From NCBI RefSeq assembly GCF_902499125.1, contig NZ_CABVPX010000006.1, forward strand, positions 124,001 through 188,000: a stretch of DNA of 64,000 nt. The letters run 5' to 3'. The notes under the pieces were generated by a model. It was not told where the DNA came from, searched no databases, and saw nothing but the letters and a program-made list of their open reading frames with translations. The translations under genes were made by a program, and so were the position numbers. Below, one piece after another: positions 41,465-51,249 of this stretch (the first letter of the stretch is position 1; each line of letters starts with the position of its first letter). This stretch comes from Burkholderia arboris (lineage in GTDB: Bacteria; Pseudomonadota; Gammaproteobacteria; Burkholderiales; Burkholderiaceae).

Positions 41465-41492
41465 CGATCGCGCGGCACCCCGCCCGCCCTGC

Positions 41493-42875
41493 TTACGACT
41501 TGGTCGGCACCGAGGCGGCCGGACGGTTCGCGTAGAACAGCGCGTACGCGATGCCGAGCAGCACGATCCATACCGGCCCGATCACGAGCGCGACGCGCGT
41601 ATCGGGCGTGAATGCCATCAGCACGACGACCAGCGCGAGAAACCCGAGCGCGACGAACGACCCGAGCGGATAGAGCGGTACGCGGATCGGCAGACGCGCG
41701 ACCTTGTCGGCCGACAGCGTCCGGCGAAAACGCATCTGCGCGATCAGGATCACGCACCACGTCCAGATCGCGCCGAACGTCGACACCGACGTGAGCCACG
41801 TGAACACGTGCTGCGGTGCGAGATAGTTGAGCAGCACGCCGATCAACAGCAGCGCGACCGACACGATCACGCCATACACCGGCACGCCGTTGCGGTTCAC
41901 CCGGCCGAGCTTGGCCGGCGCCTGGCCTTGCTGCGCGAGGTTGTAGAGCATCCGCGCGGTGCTGAACAGGCCGCTGTTGCACGACGACAGCGCCGCGGTC
42001 AGCACGACGAAATTGATGATGCCGGCGGCGGCCGGGATGCCGAGCCGCGAGAACGTCATCACGAACGGGCTGCCCTGCGTGCCGATCTGGTCCCACGGAT
42101 AGAGCGACATGATCACGAACAGCGCGCCGATGTAGAAAATCAGCACGCGCCAGAACACCGAGTTCACGGCTTTCGTCAGCGACTTTTCCGGGTTGCGCGC
42201 CTCGCCGGCCGTGAGGCCGAGCATTTCGACGCCGAGATACGCGAACATCACGATCGGCAGCGCGGCGATCACGCCGCTGATCCCGTTCGGGGCGAAGCCG
42301 CCGTGCGACCACAGGTTCGAGATGCCGGTCGCGATACCGCCGTTGCCGATGCCGAACGCGATCATCAGCCCGCCGCCGATGATCATCAGCACGATCGTGA
42401 CGATCTTGATCAGCGCGAACCAGAATTCGAATTCGCCATACAGCTTGACCGCGATGAAGTTCACCGAGCCCATCGCCATGAGCGCCGCGAGCGCCCAGAT
42501 CCAGTTCGGCACGCCGGGAAACCACATGTGCATGTAGACGCCGACCGCCGTGATTTCGGCCATGCAGGTGACGATCCACACGAACCAGTAGGTCCAGCCG
42601 GTCAGGTAGCCGGCGAGCGGCCCGAGGTAGTCGCGCGCGTAGCGGCTGAATGCGCCGGCGACCGGGTTGGTGATCGCCATTTCGCCGAGTGCGCGCATGA
42701 TCAGGAAGATCGCGATGCCGCCGAGCAGATAGGTCAGCAGAATGGCCGGGCCGGCCGTGCGAATCGCGGTGGCCGAGCCGAGGAACAGGCCGACGCCGAT
42801 CGTCGCGCCGAGCGCCATCAGGTTGATGTGCCGTTCTTCCAGCCCGCGGTGAAGCTGGTCTTCTGGTTGTTTCAA
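41493..42875 (-). CDS. Amino acid permease of the APC superfamily (AAT family)
   Basis: A 460-residue transporter with twelve predicted helices. The AAT signature is clear: RGLEERHINLMALGATIGVGLFLGSA at the first helix, GPAILLTYLLGG, FIAVKLYGEFEFWFALIKI in helices 5-6, and EARNPEKSLTKAVNSVFWR after helix 8. Relatives (ProY, GabP, CycA, AroP) import neutral amino acids, proline, GABA or D-serine with protons; the exact substrate cannot be read from the sequence. It is monocistronic. The 451-base upstream region is A+T-rich and contains the likely promoter. Confidence 0.92.
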   Translation of the reverse strand: MKQPEDQLHRGLEERHINLMALGATIGVGLFLGSATAIRTAGPAILLTYLLGGIAIFLIMRALGEMAITNPVAGAFSRYARDYLGPLAGYLTGWTYWFVWIVTCMAEITAVGVYMHMWFPGVPNWIWALAALMAMGSVNFIAVKLYGEFEFWFALIKIVTIVLMIIGGGLMIAFGIGNGGIATGISNLWSHGGFAPNGISGVIAALPIVMFAYLGVEMLGLTAGEARNPEKSLTKAVNSVFWRVLIFYIGALFVIMSLYPWDQIGTQGSPFVMTFSRLGIPAAAGIINFVVLTAALSSCNSGLFSTARMLYNLAQQGQAPAKLGRVNRNGVPVYGVIVSVALLLIGVLLNYLAPQHVFTWLTSVSTFGAIWTWCVILIAQMRFRRTLSADKVARLPIRVPLYPLGSFVALGFLALVVVLMAFTPDTRVALVIGPVWIVLLGIAYALFYANRPAASVPTKS

Positions 42876-43326
42876 ATCCGTCTCCTGGCAGCCGCGAACG
42901 GGCCGCCGTCATTGTGTCGATGTCAATGCGCGACCGTTCATGCCGATTTCGGCTGCCGAAAACGAAATAATCTCCGCTGTCATTTTCCAAATAAGAAACG
43001 ACGTGGATATTGCGTCAATCCGATCGGAATCGCCGCGGATTATCCGCACTTCCCGGAACAATCCGGAAAACGGATCGGGCCTTTCACGGAATACGCCCGA
43101 GCGGCCCGTGTGACGCGGCTGTGCACGTGTCGGGCGACAACGGGATCAATCGATTTCGGCGTGAACGAACACGCGTCGAATGTGCGCAATCGAGCGCACA
43201 CAATATGCAGGCGGGATTATAGGGAGGATCAGCGGTTTCGTGTCAGCCGATTTTCGTAGGAATCGTGGTGCGTGAAATGCCGGGAGCCGAATGCGAATGC
43301 GCGCGATGCCGCGCGCCTTCGGAGGT
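42876..43326. other. 451-base intergenic region between permease and PAAR genes
   Basis: The permease side (42876-43030) is A+T-rich (GAAATAATC, TTTTCCAAATAAG) and carries TTGACATCG, a possible -35 element on the minus strand. The PAAR side around 43210-43235 has GGATTATAGGGAGGATC. No gene, repeat or attachment site was recognised. Confidence 0.35.
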
Positions 43327-43614
43327 TCAGATCTCGATACAGGAGACCGATTGCGACGCCACCAGCTTTGGCGGCGTCGGACATGCGCACCGACAGAGAT
43401 CGTCGCTTAGCGCCGACTGCCGGCCATCCGGCCCGGTGCTCGAATGACGTGGGCCGTCGCACACGATCACGCCGAGTGTCTTGCACACCGGGCACCACAC
43501 CGGATCGTGTTCATACGCTTGTTCGCGACCGTGGAGCACGTCCTGTCCGTCACCGCCCTGCACGATGCCACCGACCGTCGTCGTGTCGCCTTTCACAATG
43601 TCGTAGCGTCGCAT
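43327..43614 (-). CDS. PAAR-domain protein
   Basis: The 95-residue protein is a PAAR spike-tip protein. Its start MRRYDIVKGDTTTVGGIVQGG is the typical N-terminus, followed by repeated short turns (GREQAYEHDPVWCPVCKTLGVIVCDGPRH) with the Cys/His residues that bind zinc at the tip of the spike, and SCIEI at the end. PAAR caps the VgrG trimer in type VI secretion and may carry effectors. It is the last gene of the four-gene island, 11 bases after the immunity gene. Confidence 0.9.
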   Translation of the reverse strand: MRRYDIVKGDTTTVGGIVQGGDGQDVLHGREQAYEHDPVWCPVCKTLGVIVCDGPRHSSTGPDGRQSALSDDLCRCACPTPPKLVASQSVSCIEI

Positions 43615-43625
43615 GGCGCCCTCGC

Positions 43626-44666
43626 TCACACCGCGCCAGGACGGAGTCGCAGGCTGTTCAGCAGCGTGTCCCACGTTTGCAGGGCGCCAGTTTCGTCCAC
43701 CGGGGACGTCGCTTCGTCAGGCTTCAAATCAGGACTGCTCGCACCGAGCAGCAACTGAATGGCCGTGTGCGGCTTTGCCAACGTGCTCGGATCGCCCGGC
43801 GCGAGCAGGTAGAAGCGGTAGGACGTGATCTCGCCTTCCTTCAGCGCGAACAGCACTTCTTCGGCATCCATCCCGGCCACCGTGCGTTTGCCTTGTCGCA
43901 GGATTCGGTAGCTGCCGCTCGATACCTGATCCATCTTCGCGCGCAGTTCAGGAAGCGTCTTGGTCAATGGTTGACCTTGGTCCTCGCTCATCGATTTGCG
44001 CATCTGGATCACGAGTAATGCCGGCCGTCCCGGCATCAGCGCGAACGACTGGCTGGCTTCTTCAGGATAGGTTGAAGACCCCGTGACGATTCCGCCATCG
44101 AAGCAGAAGCCCGATTCGGTTGGAACCGACCAGTTGTCGCGCGACTTGATGCGCGGATAGAGATCAGTATAAAACCCCTTGAATTTACTCAATGCATCCG
44201 GGCCAAATGATCCGGTTGTATGAAATATTTCCTCGCCGTCAAAAACGAAACCCTCAGATTTAAACGACAGCTTTATTCCATCGGTGTGTGACATCTGATA
44301 AACAAAAGCTTTGGAGTCGCCTCGTGGCGAAACCTCCGCTTCCAGCCAGGAATGATTCGTCGGTTTATTATTGTCGCTCGGATCGATACGCTTGTTTGTG
44401 ATCAGGGATTTTTCCAAATCGCCTATTTTTGCTCGATATGTGGTAATTGACGCATTGTGTTGCGTCTCCAGTTTCTCTCCTCGAAACGCGTACCGCTGAT
44501 TCGAGATTTCGCTTGCTGCAGGCCGGCCGAAAACAAAGCGGCCGATGCACCACGGGCGTGGCTTGGACAACAAGGGATTCGTCATCGTTGGTTCCACTGA
44601 AAAGGTCATCGAACAGGCGCACACGCCCATCATTAAGAACAGGAGTCGGCCAATTCTCGTCAACAT
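43626..44666 (-). CDS. tli4: Tli4-like T6SS immunity lipoprotein
   Basis: The 346-residue protein starts with a signal peptide and lipobox (LLFLMMGVCACS, Cys near 17), fitting a periplasmic lipoprotein. The rest shows the Tli4 pattern: CIGRFVFGRPAASEISNQRYAF, the GKRTVAGMDAEEVLF segment and HTAIQLLLGAS near the end. Tli4 binds and blocks the Tle4 phospholipase that reaches the periplasm of sister cells. Its ATG lies inside the last codons of the effector gene (overlap of 7 bases), which couples effector and immunity translation. The DNA is distinctly richer in A+T than its surroundings. Confidence 0.82.
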   Translation of the reverse strand: MLTRIGRLLFLMMGVCACSMTFSVEPTMTNPLLSKPRPWCIGRFVFGRPAASEISNQRYAFRGEKLETQHNASITTYRAKIGDLEKSLITNKRIDPSDNNKPTNHSWLEAEVSPRGDSKAFVYQMSHTDGIKLSFKSEGFVFDGEEIFHTTGSFGPDALSKFKGFYTDLYPRIKSRDNWSVPTESGFCFDGGIVTGSSTYPEEASQSFALMPGRPALLVIQMRKSMSEDQGQPLTKTLPELRAKMDQVSSGSYRILRQGKRTVAGMDAEEVLFALKEGEITSYRFYLLAPGDPSTLAKPHTAIQLLLGASSPDLKPDEATSPVDETGALQTWDTLLNSLRLRPGAV

Positions 44667-46609
44667 TTCGGCTCCGGGGCATCTTGCGCGATTTGCACGA
44701 TGCTGTAGAGGAGCGCCCAGCGCGCCCACGGATGGTTATAGCTTTCCTGATGCACATAGCCTCCTTGGTCAAATACCATTTGCACGCCGTGGGCTGCGCC
44801 ACCCTCAACGCCGTGCGCAGGGGCTTCCGCTGACCAGACTGGCACCGTACCATCACCCGGCACGATGCCATTTTTTTTGGGATCGGGAGCGTCGCTGCCC
44901 GGCGGCAGCTTCGCCACCTTCTGCACCTCGAATTCGACCGTAACGTTGTGCGAGTCTAGGTGAACGCGCAGCGTCCCGGTGTGAGAATCGTCGTGTTTCT
45001 CGCCGAGGAACCGTGCAGCGCGCAACTCTTCCTCCGTCACGCTGGCCGGCACGTTGCCCTTCCAGATCACCGTACCCCATGCCAACAGTTCGTCGAGCTT
45101 CTTGCCATTCTCGATCGCAGGTTTGCTTGACTCATTGCTTGAGGTAGCTTGCTCTTTAGGCAGCAAAGCGCCGTCGCCGTAGGAGATGTAAGTCCTGTCA
45201 TGGTATTTATTTTTTATATTATTTTGATTTACCGTAACGACGTCTCCCATCAACGTTTTGAAATTACTTAGAACCGTATCGCCACGTCCCAAATCGTCCA
45301 GCCGCTTTTTCACGATTCCTTTCGGATCGAGTAGCGATACTGATTCGTCCGGCACCAATCCGTACCATTTGGTATTGGCATAAATCTCCTTGTATGCACT
45401 CCCTTCCTTCGGAAATTTCATAACCGGAGTGCCGTCGAGCCGCGAAAAGATCCACCACGCCTCCCCGTTGTGGTAATCCGGCATCGGCAACAGTTCGAGT
45501 GCCCCCGGCGCGTTCGCGGCCACCGCCACGAACTCGTCCGCGTTGCTGCCGAGCAGGGCGCCATTGATGAAGCCGTCTATTCCGCCCTCGCTGCCGCCAC
45601 CGGTTCGGAACCGCTTGGCCGCGATCGGCGCGCCGGTCGCCGGCAGCACGTTGTGGAACACACCGTGCATCAGGTCCGCCGCACCGTGCATCGCGATCGC
45701 CATCCGTGCGACCAGCCCGCCCATCGAGTGCGTGAGGATGATCGCCTTGCCGCTGTCGTTCTCCGCGATGATCTCCGTGATCCCCATCAGCCGTGCCGTC
45801 TTGCCGGTCTTCTTGTCCTTGAAATCCTGTCCCTTGATCACGTCCTGTGCCGACTTCTCGTTCGATTGCAGCCAGTTGTAGCCGATCGCATAGACCCGAT
45901 ACCGGTATTTCATGAACTTCTTGAACGCCTCCGAGTCTTTCGTGAGTGCATGTCCTCGGTGTTGGGCACCGGCATCGGTTGCCCCGTATTCTGCCGGTTC
46001 GGTGCCCAGGACGGGCTTGAGCGTCCACTTTTTGCCGTCTGGGTCGGATTCGACCCATGCGCCCTTGGTCTCCCCCAGGTGCATGGGCTCGTTCAGCTGT
46101 TCCTCCAGCCACGCCAGCATTGGTTGATAGCTCGATCGGTACACTGAACCCCAGCCGCGTCGACGCGCCTCTGCCTCGTCTACATACTGGTCTTCCTTGT
46201 CGTCCTTCTGGAGCTTGCCGGCGCGAATCGGGCCAAACGGAGTCACTGCGGCCAGCGTCGGGTCGAACTGCTTTTCCCGCGTGGACGCGCCCTTGAACCA
46301 CATGCCGATCAGCGCCGGCAATGCGCCAGCCTTCCCGAGTATCCCGTCCGTGTTCGGCGCGAAAAACATTTCGTCGCCGGTATCCTTGTTGACCAACGGC
46401 GAACCCATCACGCCTGGCAGGAAGATCACCGGAATGATCGGCCGTACGTCGCACAGCAATTCCTTGCTCCGCGTGTCGTCGGCGGGCGTCAGCGTGAAAT
46501 GCCCGGTTGATGCGCCGTCCTTGTCCGTGCGCCCTACTTGCCGCACGACGTCTTGCTCGGCGTCGCTGAACGGCGAGCCGCCCCCGGATTGATTTGTGTT
46601 ATCGCTCAT
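44660..46609 (-). CDS. tle4: Tle4-like type VI lipase effector (alpha/beta hydrolase)
   Basis: The 649-residue protein has an alpha/beta hydrolase core: VIFLPGVMGSPLV near residue 61 as the oxyanion start, nucleophile Ser295 in ILTHSMGGLVARMA, and downstream PIAAKRFRTGG and GALELLPMPDYHNGEAWW. The G-x-S-x-G elbow is THSMGG. This layout and the Tli4-like neighbour match the Tle4/TplE family, phospholipases that T6SS injects into competitor periplasm or, in Pseudomonas, host ER. No signal peptide is present, as T6SS cargo reaches its site by injection. It follows vgrG by 35 bases, so the effector is expected to ride on that VgrG. Confidence 0.85.
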   Translation of the reverse strand: MSDNTNQSGGGSPFSDAEQDVVRQVGRTDKDGASTGHFTLTPADDTRSKELLCDVRPIIPVIFLPGVMGSPLVNKDTGDEMFFAPNTDGILGKAGALPALIGMWFKGASTREKQFDPTLAAVTPFGPIRAGKLQKDDKEDQYVDEAEARRRGWGSVYRSSYQPMLAWLEEQLNEPMHLGETKGAWVESDPDGKKWTLKPVLGTEPAEYGATDAGAQHRGHALTKDSEAFKKFMKYRYRVYAIGYNWLQSNEKSAQDVIKGQDFKDKKTGKTARLMGITEIIAENDSGKAIILTHSMGGLVARMAIAMHGAADLMHGVFHNVLPATGAPIAAKRFRTGGGSEGGIDGFINGALLGSNADEFVAVAANAPGALELLPMPDYHNGEAWWIFSRLDGTPVMKFPKEGSAYKEIYANTKWYGLVPDESVSLLDPKGIVKKRLDDLGRGDTVLSNFKTLMGDVVTVNQNNIKNKYHDRTYISYGDGALLPKEQATSSNESSKPAIENGKKLDELLAWGTVIWKGNVPASVTEEELRAARFLGEKHDDSHTGTLRVHLDSHNVTVEFEVQKVAKLPPGSDAPDPKKNGIVPGDGTVPVWSAEAPAHGVEGGAAHGVQMVFDQGGYVHQESYNHPWARWALLYSIVQIAQDAPEPKC

Positions 46610-46644
46610 TGTCGTTCTTCAAATTCGCGCATCGTTTATCGGAT

Positions 46645-49410
46645 TCACGCCGCAGGGCCGTTCGGTTTCGGCCGCAATGCACGCACCGCCAGCTTCTCGA
46701 TATCCTCGCTCTTCTGTTCGGCCACATGCCCCAGTTCGTTCGTCATCCCGGTCAGGCGCGTGCCGTCTCCGCGAATCAATTCGTACGGGTGGTTTTTCAG
46801 CACTTCGCCGGAGATACGATCGCGCAGCACGTACGGATCGTTGAATTTGGTCTGCGGCAGGCTGTTCATGTGCTGCGCAATCGAACTCGGCCCCTGACGG
46901 CTGAGCGACGCCGATTTGATCGTGCGCGGACCTTGCGTGCCGTCTTCGATACCCGCCGCCACCCATCTCGTGTACGAGCCACCCGCCTTGACGATGATTT
47001 CATCGGCATCGAGCACAATGCGCTTGGCCTTCACGGTCACGTCTTTGCCCGCGTTGACGTTCACGTCGTCCGTATTGGCCGAGAGCTTGATCGGACCTTT
47101 CGCCGTGACGAAGAATGCCCCCAGTTTCTGCGCGAAGAAGCTGACCTTTTCCGCGGCCGCCACAACGAGCGACTTCCCCGTTGCAACATACGTATTCTCG
47201 TTACTGACGACGTTGACCTCTTTCTCCGCCACGATATGCGCCGAGTTGTCCGCGACCAGTGCAATGTCTTTCGGCGTCGATACCAGGATGTTCGGTTGCG
47301 CAAATCCGTTGGCGCTGCCGGTGCCACCGCCCGCCGTTATCCCGCCTGACGTATCTCCCGACACCGGGTGCCGGATATCCTTCGACAGCGTCTTGAGCGC
47401 GTCCTGTCCGGTTTGCAGCGATTCCGCCTGAGCGGTCGTGCTTGCGCTAGACAGCGATTCGATCAGCATCTCCGCCTGCTGCAACCGCGATCGCGCCTCT
47501 TCCACGCCCATTTGTTCGTCGTCGTAGGCTTTCGAATGGGCGCTGATGGACAATCCCTTGCTGGCACGAACCGCACCGAACTCGTCAGCGTGCAGGATGA
47601 AACCGGCACCCAGATACTGGCCACGCGTGTTGCCGTCGTGCTTGATCAGGTAGCCCTGCGTCAGGGCCGCATAGCTTTTGCCGGTATAGCTGACCAGCCG
47701 CGTCCCGCTTTGATTCGTGGAATCGTCATGGACAAGCGAGTTGTAGGCGCCGGTCTTGCCGAACCCCTCCGACTGGAACCCGGACATCAACGCATTTGAA
47801 TGCCATTGAGACGGCGTCGTGCCGCCATTGATACGCCCCAATACGAACGGCTTGTCGCAGTCACCGTTCCAGTAGCCGACGATGACCCATTCGCGCGCTC
47901 TTGGAACGTGAACCGCGCCGTAACCATTGCCCGTATCGGATTGAAGCGACGACAGCAATGGCGACGAATTGAAGGTGTCCGCCGGATTCTTGTGATCCCA
48001 CGCGAAATGCACCCTGATCTGGTTCCGGTCGTTCGTCCACGCTTCCGCACCGTCCGGCGTCACGACGAGCGCATGTTCGATGGCCATGACCGGCTTGGGA
48101 TGATCCAGCGGGCTCCGGTATTCGACCGTCGCGGGCTGCGCCTCGACTTCAAGCACGAAAAATCCTGCCGAGCCATCGGCCTCATGTCCGGGTGTATTGA
48201 ATCGCTCGTGGTGAATTGCCTGCTGTTCGGCGAGCGTTGCGCGAAGACTTTGCGGAAACTCGACGATCTGTTGGCCGACCGGCACGTTGTTCTCGATGTA
48301 CCAGCGCGCCTCAACGGTCAGAAACTCCCGTTTCTTCGCGTCGCCGTCTCCGTGACGGGGATGTCCGTTCAACACAAACCTCGAACCGGCATCGAGCCAA
48401 CGCACGCCGCCTACACCGAAATATCGGCTTGCACGCGCATCCCATACCTGCACGCGCCGCCTCGCGCGCGCCTCACCCGTGTCCGAGCTGGAATATCCGT
48501 AGGCCGTCGATTCATAAACCGTCATCGGCGCGTCAGGAACGCTTTGCTCGGCGTTCTGACGAGGCTCGTCCACAACAAAACTTGTCGCGGCGAGTGCACT
48601 CTCAACCTGAAAATCGGAAGCGGGCCGCTTGTAGTCAAACGCACGTGACATGTATCGCGTGCTCTGCATCGTCTGCACGGCGGCCCAATGGGCGAAACCG
48701 TCGGACTCGTTGCTGTCGTTTGCGCGGATAAATTCGACCGGCTTTGCTTCAGGCAGTGTCGAGACGCGGTCCACGACGACGAGCGTCGTCTTGGGTGTGT
48801 CACCGCTTTCGTGGAGCCAGTAGAAATACCAACCCTCGGCCTCAGCCAAACGGTTCACGAAGTGAAGATCGGATTCGCTCTGCCTGCACCATGAACGCTT
48901 GGCGGGATCGGACGACAGTGCGAAACGATACTGCCCGCGCAATTGTGGATACCGATCGAGCACGTCGGAAATGATTTCCCGGGCGTCTTTCTCGAGCCAG
49001 CCTTCTTCGTTGTGGGTTTTTTCAAGGAAGACCAGCGCCGACGAAAACTCGATCTGGTACGTCGAAAGTCCACCGTTTCCGCCCAGATAGGCGACCCGAT
49101 GCACGAAACCATGGACCGGACGATAAACGGGAACGGCAAAGGGCGCAGTGACCTGCTGAATCTGCAGCGTAACGGGCTGGTGCATCAGCGACAGCAGCGC
49201 AGTATCGTCGCGTGTCGACGCAACGTCGATCGTATACGAATAATCGCGCCCGATTCTGGCCGATCCGCGTGCCCGTAATGGCACCAGCGTGTTCTTGCCA
49301 AGTGGCGTATCGAGCATCAACAGACGCCCCTGCTGCAAAACGCCCCTGTTGATCGCCTCACGGAGGTCGCGCGATGCCAGGTCCCCGAGTGCGGACGGTC
49401 TGATATCCAT
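46645..49410 (-). CDS. vgrG: VgrG, type VI secretion tip protein with DUF2345
   Basis: The 921-residue spike protein has the gp27/gp44-like N-terminal part (LLMLDTPLGKNTLVPLRARGSARIG, YQIEFSSALVFLEKTHNEEGW, and the phage GPD motif FVNRLAEAEGWYFYWLHE), the gp5 OB-fold region with DRNQIRVHFAWDHKNP and WVIVGYWNGDCDKPFVLGRI, and a C-terminal DUF2345 beta-helix (STPKDIALVADNSAHIVAEKEVNVVS to DADEIIVKAGGSYTRW). It trimerises on the tube and pierces target cells. No structural T6SS genes (tss) are in this window, so it is an orphan vgrG island relying on a cluster elsewhere. Confidence 0.95.
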   Translation of the reverse strand: MDIRPSALGDLASRDLREAINRGVLQQGRLLMLDTPLGKNTLVPLRARGSARIGRDYSYTIDVASTRDDTALLSLMHQPVTLQIQQVTAPFAVPVYRPVHGFVHRVAYLGGNGGLSTYQIEFSSALVFLEKTHNEEGWLEKDAREIISDVLDRYPQLRGQYRFALSSDPAKRSWCRQSESDLHFVNRLAEAEGWYFYWLHESGDTPKTTLVVVDRVSTLPEAKPVEFIRANDSNESDGFAHWAAVQTMQSTRYMSRAFDYKRPASDFQVESALAATSFVVDEPRQNAEQSVPDAPMTVYESTAYGYSSSDTGEARARRRVQVWDARASRYFGVGGVRWLDAGSRFVLNGHPRHGDGDAKKREFLTVEARWYIENNVPVGQQIVEFPQSLRATLAEQQAIHHERFNTPGHEADGSAGFFVLEVEAQPATVEYRSPLDHPKPVMAIEHALVVTPDGAEAWTNDRNQIRVHFAWDHKNPADTFNSSPLLSSLQSDTGNGYGAVHVPRAREWVIVGYWNGDCDKPFVLGRINGGTTPSQWHSNALMSGFQSEGFGKTGAYNSLVHDDSTNQSGTRLVSYTGKSYAALTQGYLIKHDGNTRGQYLGAGFILHADEFGAVRASKGLSISAHSKAYDDEQMGVEEARSRLQQAEMLIESLSSASTTAQAESLQTGQDALKTLSKDIRHPVSGDTSGGITAGGGTGSANGFAQPNILVSTPKDIALVADNSAHIVAEKEVNVVSNENTYVATGKSLVVAAAEKVSFFAQKLGAFFVTAKGPIKLSANTDDVNVNAGKDVTVKAKRIVLDADEIIVKAGGSYTRWVAAGIEDGTQGPRTIKSASLSRQGPSSIAQHMNSLPQTKFNDPYVLRDRISGEVLKNHPYELIRGDGTRLTGMTNELGHVAEQKSEDIEKLAVRALRPKPNGPAA

Positions 49411-50039
49411 TGTCGTTTTCTCTCTCAGGTTCGACCGTCACGACAGCGACACAAAAACAGACGGTCAGCCGGTGGCGACGTAAAGTCGCTCTTGCGCGAG
49501 TTTATCTCAGATTAATGAAACTCAAGCGACGAACGTCAGGCAATCATTTACACGTCGCTGTCACCAAGAATTTGCGCGGGGTCTACTTTCAGCATTAACG
49601 CGAGCAACGATCAAATCATCGATCGACAAATTGGCAACGCCATATCAGGCCGAAGGTCGAACGCCCAACGCAATACCGGCAACACCTTTTCGCCGTCTAC
49701 GATACTCAATGACTGCAAGAATGAAAATCGGCGCAGTCAATGGCGAGACGCAACTTCAGCGGGTGATCCGCCCGGGAAAACGACTGGATAAAGGCTCACC
49801 GGCGTCGCGCAAGATAATCCGCAAGCGTGTGAACTTTGTGAACAACTGAAAACCCTGTCTGCGCTGCCCGCTAACCAACTGCGGGAAATGACGTCGCGGG
49901 TCAGGTCGCTATTGTTGCCGCCTGAAAGGCGCGCGGCGATCTGTCCGGATGCGGCGATGCGGGTTATGAAGTCGTTAATCGAGGGGGCGTGGGGGCAACA
50001 CGGCACGCGCTCGGGCGTGAGAAATGACCTTTTCGAGCG
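49411..50039. other. 629-base region upstream of vgrG without a recognised gene
   Basis: The sequence is less G+C-rich than the flanks, with AT-tracts near 49500-49640. Several short frames exist on both strands but none has a ribosome-binding site with sensible codon use. I found no terminal inverted repeats or attachment-site duplication that would mark the vgrG island's edge. Confidence 0.4.
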
Positions 50040-51086
50040 TCACTTGGACAACGTCGCCCGCACCGTATATTCGCCTTCGAGCGCACCGTGATCCGGCCGC
50101 ACGAAATAACGCGATGCATCGAGATCGGCCGGCATCGGTTCGACCGGGAAGCCGTGCTTTTCCCACGCATCGAGGCCGCCCTTCAGCGCGCGGATGTTGT
50201 GGATCATCTTCTTGCGCTGCATCTTCGCGATCAGGCGCTTGGCCGTGGCTTCGTTCGGACACACGCAATAGACGACGATCGGCCGTTTCAGCAATTCCGG
50301 ATCGAGCAGGTCCGGCGAATCGAGATCGACCGGCACCGCGCCGGCGATCCGGTACGGCTCGCGCTCGCGGATCGCTTTCGGCCGCGCGTCGAAGATCAGC
50401 GGCGGTTCGTCCGACGTCATCATCTCGACGAGCTGCGGCGGCGAGATGCGCACCTGCGCGAGATAGCGGCGGAACTGCACGCGGCGCACCCAGCGGTACA
50501 GCAGGAACGTGATGAAGATCGCGAGGAACGCGTCGAGGATCGTGCCGCCGCTCGCGCGCACCCACAGCACGAACTGGACGATCTGGTCGTGAATGGCCGC
50601 GCCGCCGACCAGCCAGAACGCAGCCCACAGCGACGCGCCAGCCAGATCCCAGAACAGGAACACGCCGACGCCGATCGCTGTCGTGCCGAGCAGCGGCGCC
50701 GACACGAGGCCGAGGCCGGGCAGGAATTTGGACAGCACGAGCAGCGGTGCGCCATACCTTTCGAATACGTTACGGGCAAAGCGCAGCGTCGTGTCGAGCG
50801 ACAGCGAGAAGCGCACGAGGCCATTCAGCAGGCGCCGGCCGCGCGTGCGGCCCATGAAGAACCACAGCGAATCGGCCAGCATCGTCGCGCCGATCGCCGC
50901 CGCGAACATGCTGACCCAGGATGCCTGCCCCATTGCCGCCATCGTGCCGCCGAGAATCAGCATCGGTACGGCCGGCACCGGCACGCCGAGCTGCGTGATC
51001 AACACGCTCGCGAACACGGCCCATGGGCCGAGCGACGATGGAATAGCAATCGGAAAGTGCCACACGGCGGCGCTCCTGGAAGACAT
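50040..51086 (-). CDS. DedA-family membrane protein fused to a rhodanese domain
   Basis: The 348-residue protein joins a DedA/SNARE-associated (VTT) membrane domain (about 1-200: the LITQLGVPVPAVPMLILGGTMA re-entrant loop, FMGRTRGRR and the RFARNVFERYGAPLLVLSKFLPGLGLVSAPLLG segment with the conserved Arg) to a rhodanese-like domain (about 215-330) with the active-site loop VVYCVCPNEATAKRL, where the catalytic Cys is in VCPNEA. DedA proteins are undecaprenyl-phosphate or phosphatidylethanolamine flippases. The rhodanese tail could handle sulfane sulfur at the membrane. The ATG at 51086 has GGAG upstream at about eight bases. Confidence 0.92.
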   Translation of the reverse strand: MSSRSAAVWHFPIAIPSSLGPWAVFASVLITQLGVPVPAVPMLILGGTMAAMGQASWVSMFAAAIGATMLADSLWFFMGRTRGRRLLNGLVRFSLSLDTTLRFARNVFERYGAPLLVLSKFLPGLGLVSAPLLGTTAIGVGVFLFWDLAGASLWAAFWLVGGAAIHDQIVQFVLWVRASGGTILDAFLAIFITFLLYRWVRRVQFRRYLAQVRISPPQLVEMMTSDEPPLIFDARPKAIREREPYRIAGAVPVDLDSPDLLDPELLKRPIVVYCVCPNEATAKRLIAKMQRKKMIHNIRALKGGLDAWEKHGFPVEPMPADLDASRYFVRPDHGALEGEYTVRATLSK

Positions 51087-51249
51087 GCGGGCCGCGCGAC
51101 GAGGCCGTCGGACGGCTGCGCAACGGCCGCCGCGGCACGTCCGCGACCGACCGGTGCATCACGCGCATTCTAAACGGGTTTGGCCGCGATCGCGCGGAAC
51201 ACCGGCCATCGGCGCGGGCTTTGCGCCGATGGCGGCACTTCCGTGACAG

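Noticed and set aside
49631..49849. A 72-codon plus-strand frame upstream of vgrG
   Set aside because: No ribosome-binding site, and the product is a low-complexity basic sequence with no similarity I recognise.
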